A stretch of 7,211 nt of DNA from Candidatus Woesearchaeota archaeon (GTDB lineage Archaea > Nanobdellota > Nanobdellia > SCGC-AAA011-G17 > GW2011-AR20). The notes beneath the pieces were generated by a model. It did not search any database. It saw only the letters and a program-made list of their open reading frames with translations, and was not told where the DNA came from. Each line of letters starts with the position of its first letter. Position 1 is the first letter of the stretch. Shown here in pieces: positions 4,964 to 7,211 of this stretch. The position numbers and the translations under genes are program-made. Where the stretch lies: contig JAGVZJ010000036.1 in NCBI GenBank assembly GCA_018302725.1, forward strand, positions 1 to 7,211, read 5' to 3'.

Positions 4964-5602
4964 ATGGATTTCTCTGTGATCATTCCCGCACATAATGAAG
5001 AAAGGTGCATAGAAAAGACCTTGGTTTCTGTTCCGAAAAAAGTTGAAATTATAGTTGTATGTAATGCATGCACAGATTCCACAGAAAAAATAGCAAAAAA
5101 ATACGCAAAAGTTATCTCTATTCCTGAACCAAATGTTTCAATAGCAAGAAATGAAGGTGTAAAAAACTGCAAAGGAGACATAGTCATATTTTTAGATGCA
5201 GATACATCAGTTTTATCCAAAAACTTTTTTGATGAAATTGAAAAAACCTTAAAAAAATCAGTAGTGGGAACATGTAAAGCTCTGCCAGACACCAAAACTA
5301 TCAAGGCAAGGATAGCTATGAAAATAAAAAATGCATTCTTATGGACAGGCTGGAGTTCCGGAATAATATTCTGTAAAAGAGAAACGTTTGAAAAAATGAA
5401 AGGGTTTAATGAATCTCTAACAAAAAAGGAAGATAGTAATTTTATTAAAAAATGTTTAAAATATGGAAAGTTTGGTGTTGCTGACTGCTATGTAATTACT
5501 TCAATGAGAAGGTATGAACAATGGGGTTACACTAAAATGGCGCTATATTGGATAAAAGAGACTATATTTAAAAATAAGAAACCTTACCCTGTCATCAGAT
5601 AG
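4964..5602 (+). CDS. Family 2 (GT-A) glycosyltransferase
   Basis: The 212-residue protein is a compact GT-A fold sugar transferase. It opens with the FSVIIPAHNEE nucleotide-binding strand (residues 3-13), has the CNACTDST turn at 33-40, the metal-binding DADT at 78-81 (DxD motif), and a GFNESLTKKEDSN acceptor loop at 147-159 in which Glu156-Asp157 is the likely catalytic ED pair. The end (MRRYEQWGYTKMALYW) is an amphipathic segment common in this class. No transmembrane helix is evident, so it acts at the cytosolic face on a lipid or soluble acceptor. The sugar and acceptor cannot be told from sequence. It stands alone rather than in a glycan cluster. Its start is 25-26 bases from the shared TATA box and lacks a Shine-Dalgarno. 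The TAG stop overlaps the first base of the tRNA gene. Confidence 0.92.
   Translation: MDFSVIIPAHNEERCIEKTLVSVPKKVEIIVVCNACTDSTEKIAKKYAKVISIPEPNVSIARNEGVKNCKGDIVIFLDADTSVLSKNFFDEIEKTLKKSVVGTCKALPDTKTIKARIAMKIKNAFLWTGWSSGIIFCKRETFEKMKGFNESLTKKEDSNFIKKCLKYGKFGVADCYVITSMRRYEQWGYTKMALYWIKETIFKNKKPYPVIR
5563..5574 (+). promoter_or_regulatory. Candidate promoter of tRNA-Arg inside the glycosyltransferase gene
   Basis: TATATTTAAAAA lies within the last codons of the glycosyltransferase, about 28-39 bases before the tRNA. A start near 5595 would leave a short 5' leader for RNase P. It is AT-rich in an AT-rich gene, so support is modest. Processing from glycosyltransferase read-through is the alternative. 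Confidence 0.4.
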
Positions 5603-5676
5603 CCCCTGTAGTTTAGCTTGGATAGAATACAAGGTTGCGGACCTTGAGATCCCAGGTTCAAATCCTGGCAGGGGCA
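5602..5676 (+). tRNA. tRNA-Arg (anticodon GCG)
   Basis: The 75-base sequence folds into a complete cloverleaf without an intron. The acceptor stem GCCCCTG/CAGGGGC has seven Watson-Crick pairs. The D stem is GTTT/GAAT with two wobble pairs and GG in the loop. The anticodon stem is CAAGG/CCTTG with loop TTGCGGA, anticodon GCG at 5637-5639 reading CGC/CGU arginine codons. The variable loop is five bases and the T arm is CCAGG-TTCAAAT-CCTGG. The discriminator is A and CCA is not encoded, so it is added after transcription. Only two bases separate its 3' end from the stop of the convergent gene. Confidence 0.97.
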
Positions 5677-5678
5677 AT

Positions 5679-6290
5679 TTAAATTTCGAGTTTGAGCTGA
5701 GTCTCTCCAATACGTTCTACTAACGTGGGCACAAGGAACTTTCCTCGTTTTGGGCAGGCAGTAACTCTTAAATCAGCATAACCTTGTGATATCTGATAAT
5801 TGGGCCAGTCCTCACCTATAGACTCAAAGTTTTGCATTCTTCTTAATAAATCCATATATACTCCTAAAGGATAAGATTCAGCTCCTATAAAATGATAAGA
5901 ATCTCCTGAGTCGATAAGAAAACCAAAGCTTATCCCTAATTTTCTTAAGGTCATTCTAACACTACCTAACCCTTCTTCCGATTTGTTACAACAAAAGTCT
6001 ATCAAGCATAAATGCTGCTCAGTACCATCATTCAGTCTCACTAAAGAAGTTAGACCAATCGCTTCTTCATCTAAAGTTAAATACTTACTAACAAGTTCGG
6101 CTATAAAACCAACATATATAGACTCCCTAGGAACCCATATTTCTCTTTTAACAGGAATATGTTTCTTTCTGACATACCTGTTACTTTTTGAATCTTTTGC
6201 AGAAATGTGCGGCTCAAATAAACAAAACATATAACTCAGGATGTCATCTCTTCCACTATTCATCTCCTGTATTATTTCTTCAATATCCAT
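5679..6290 (-). CDS. Uncharacterised protein, possible divergent archaeo-eukaryotic primase-like fold
   Basis: A soluble 203-residue protein I cannot name firmly. The ATG at 6290 is chosen because the frame's upstream extension (18 residues, FIFFFYCF-like) is translated from T-rich intergenic DNA and overlaps the Nudix gene. Visible features are HLCLIDFCC (93-101, Asp98 at the end of a strand), FLIDSGDSYHFIG (124-136, a Ser-x-His turn) and GYADLRVTACPKRGKFLVP (170-188). A strand ending in Asp, a later S-x-H and a final basic strand recall the core motifs of archaeo-eukaryotic primase relatives with a reduced acidic triad. This is pattern memory, not proof. It follows radA and a Nudix gene on the same strand. 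Its 3' part is less AT-rich than its neighbours, a possible sign of different origin. Confidence 0.8.
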   Translation of the reverse strand: MDIEEIIQEMNSGRDDILSYMFCLFEPHISAKDSKSNRYVRKKHIPVKREIWVPRESIYVGFIAELVSKYLTLDEEAIGLTSLVRLNDGTEQHLCLIDFCCNKSEEGLGSVRMTLRKLGISFGFLIDSGDSYHFIGAESYPLGVYMDLLRRMQNFESIGEDWPNYQISQGYADLRVTACPKRGKFLVPTLVERIGETQLKLEI

Positions 6291-6296
6291 ATTGAA

Positions 6297-6320
6297 ACAA
6301 TAAAAGAAAAAAATAAAAGT
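6297..6320 (-). terminator. T-rich tract between Nudix and the downstream gene
   Basis: On the minus strand the gap reads as T runs of 4, 7 and 4 with single interruptions, starting just after the Nudix stop codon. It could end part of the radA-Nudix transcription, in archaeal U-tract fashion. No convincing TATA box follows, so partial read-through into the next gene is likely. Confidence 0.4.
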
Positions 6321-6321
6321 A

Positions 6322-6837
6322 TTAGCTTTTAGAAAACAACTCAATAGCTTTCAAAATTTCCTCAGGAACTCCTTTAATGCAGTCATAATTTTTCACTTCT
6401 GATGCATCAACCCAGGCATGGTCAGTAAACGAACCTTCCTCTAATTTTATCTCTCCAGATTTGAATTTTGCAGCAAATTTCACTAAAACAACAGGAATAC
6501 CATCAGGACGAACAAATGCCACACTATTGATGTACTTAAGATCTTTTTCTATTTCAATTCCAGCTTCTTCAAACACCTCTCTTCTCAATAAATCTTCAAC
6601 CGCATCCTCAAAATCAATAACATCATCATTCATTCTTGTAGGTTTAGAGATATCAAAATTCGCCCACTCTAACTTACCACCTGGTTGGGCATATTTTCCA
6701 GGATGCACTTTTTCTCTTTCATGCCTTTTCAGTATCAAGCATCTTCCATCAGTTCCTCTATAAACTACAACATTTGCTACAAAGTAAAAAAGTTTATCTT
6801 TCTTAGCCTCATCAATGCTTATTTTTTTAGCAGGCAT
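6322..6837 (-). CDS. Nudix hydrolase with an insertion in the Nudix box
   Basis: The 171-residue protein has the Nudix fold that hydrolyses nucleoside diphosphates linked to another moiety. A KLFYFVANVVVY strand at 15-26 is followed by the split Nudix box: PGGKLE at 52-57 and RREVFEEAGIEI at 85-96. The second part carries the metal-binding REVxEExG core (Glu87, Glu90, Glu91). The distance from Gly54 to the acidic residue eight before Arg86 (Asp78 in place of the usual Glu) is about 18 residues longer than the standard box. The insertion holds ANFDISKPTRMNDDVI. A C-terminal HAWVDASEV strand is typical of the family. The start follows the radA stop by one base, implying coupled translation. Cleansing of damaged nucleotides alongside RadA repair is a guess; the substrate is not readable. 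Confidence 0.92.
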   Translation of the reverse strand: MPAKKISIDEAKKDKLFYFVANVVVYRGTDGRCLILKRHEREKVHPGKYAQPGGKLEWANFDISKPTRMNDDVIDFEDAVEDLLRREVFEEAGIEIEKDLKYINSVAFVRPDGIPVVLVKFAAKFKSGEIKLEEGSFTDHAWVDASEVKNYDCIKGVPEEILKAIELFSKS

Positions 6838-6838
6838 T

Positions 6839-7211
6839 TCACACGTCCTCTATTCCCCCTTCTGTAATTTTAAATATGCATTCACCATCCGGCATATGAG
6901 GACTATCAACAAGCTTAGCAACTCTTGTCCCTTTCTTTCCTTTTCTAAGATATATCCTAGTAGCACTATTATGTGCAACTATATGCCCGCCAATAGCAGC
7001 AGTTGGATCTCCAAAAAAAGTATCTGGTTTAGCCATAACTTGGTTTGTAACATAAACACAGACATTGTACGTCATTGCTAACTTCATTAATACATGCATA
7101 TGTCTGTTTAGTTTTTGTTGACGATCAGCAAGTTGTCCTCTTCCAGAAAAGTCTGCTCTAAAATGGCTTGTTAAAGAATCAACAATCAGTAGTTTATACT
7201 CTCCAGTCTTA
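6839..7211 (-). CDS. radA: DNA repair and recombination protein RadA, C-terminal 123 residues
   Basis: The N-terminal part, including Walker A, lies beyond the right edge. The visible 123 residues match archaeal RadA, the RecA/Rad51-family recombinase that forms filaments on single-stranded DNA and drives strand exchange. They include Walker B (YKLLIVDSLTSHFRADF), the GRGQLADRQQKLNRH helix near the first DNA-binding loop, the NQVMAKPD stretch and second loop (FFGDPTAAIGGHIVAH), then ATRIYLRKGKKGTRVAKLVDSPHMPDGE and a TEGGIEDV end. The motif set is that of true RadA rather than RadB. No intein interrupts the part seen. The TGA stop is one base from the Nudix ATG. Confidence 0.97.
   Translation of the reverse strand, partial: KTGEYKLLIVDSLTSHFRADFSGRGQLADRQQKLNRHMHVLMKLAMTYNVCVYVTNQVMAKPDTFFGDPTAAIGGHIVAHNSATRIYLRKGKKGTRVAKLVDSPHMPDGECIFKITEGGIEDV

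Noticed and set aside
4936..5304. Minus-strand open frame of 122 codons opposite the glycosyltransferase
   Set aside because: The plus strand carries clear GT-A motifs (IIPAHNEE, DADT). The minus frame has no recognisable feature and would cross the shared promoter.
6291..6344. Longer N-terminus (18 residues) for the protein at 5679-6290, which might look like a membrane anchor
   Set aside because: It is translated from a T-rich gap and overlaps the Nudix stop region. The Phe-rich stretch is what T-rich DNA encodes by chance.
1..7211. CRISPR array, insertion sequence or phage genes
   Set aside because: No regularly spaced repeats, transposase motifs, terminal inverted repeats or phage structural genes were seen by eye on either strand.

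Overview
The window looks like part of the chromosome of an archaeon, most likely a small-genome DPANN lineage of the Woesearchaeota/Pacearchaeota kind. The lineage is an inference; I cannot run a phylogeny. The archaeal signs are a RadA recombinase, an archaeal-type elongation factor 1-beta paired with a four-knuckle zinc-ribbon microprotein, a geranylgeranyl-reductase-type flavoprotein, an archaeal A24 prepilin peptidase with its type II C-terminal domain, and promoters built from TATA boxes about 26 bases upstream of ATG codons (leaderless genes). The DNA is AT-rich and tightly packed, with intergenic gaps of 1 to about 100 bases.

Layout, left to right. Bases 1-934 (minus) hold the first 311 codons of a secreted or surface-anchored protein that runs off the left edge. 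It starts at a TTG behind a good Shine-Dalgarno. Next are a VapC PIN toxin and an AbrB-type antitoxin (minus, 994-1589), with a perfect inverted repeat between TATA box and start codon. A geranylgeranyl reductase-family flavoprotein (minus, 1627-2712) and a prepilin peptidase (plus, 2747-3607) diverge from a 34-base gap. The peptidase converges, with overlapping stop codons, on a HIT-fold protein that has lost the usual central histidine (minus, 3604-4221). A very basic 43-residue protein (plus, 4320-4451) follows, then the aEF-1beta and zinc-ribbon operon (minus, 4470-4912). That operon diverges from a family 2 glycosyltransferase (plus, 4964-5602) across one palindromic TATA box. The glycosyltransferase stop codon shares its last base with the first base of tRNA-Arg(GCG) (5602-5676). 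The right end (minus, 5679-7211) is radA (partial), then a Nudix hydrolase one base later, then an uncharacterised protein that may be a divergent primase-like fold.

How the genes work together: most neighbours are unrelated housekeeping functions (translation elongation, tRNA, lipid reduction, pilin processing, sugar transfer). Real functional groupings are the toxin-antitoxin pair, the EF-1beta/zinc-ribbon pair and perhaps the RadA/Nudix/primase-like set, which hints at DNA maintenance. Expression seems to follow two styles. Several ATG genes appear leaderless, while the small basic gene and the two TTG-start genes carry Shine-Dalgarno sites. I see no CRISPR array, transposon or rRNA. No stretch longer than about 100 bases lacks a gene. 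The best candidates for something undescribed are the 43-residue basic protein and the protein downstream of the Nudix gene.
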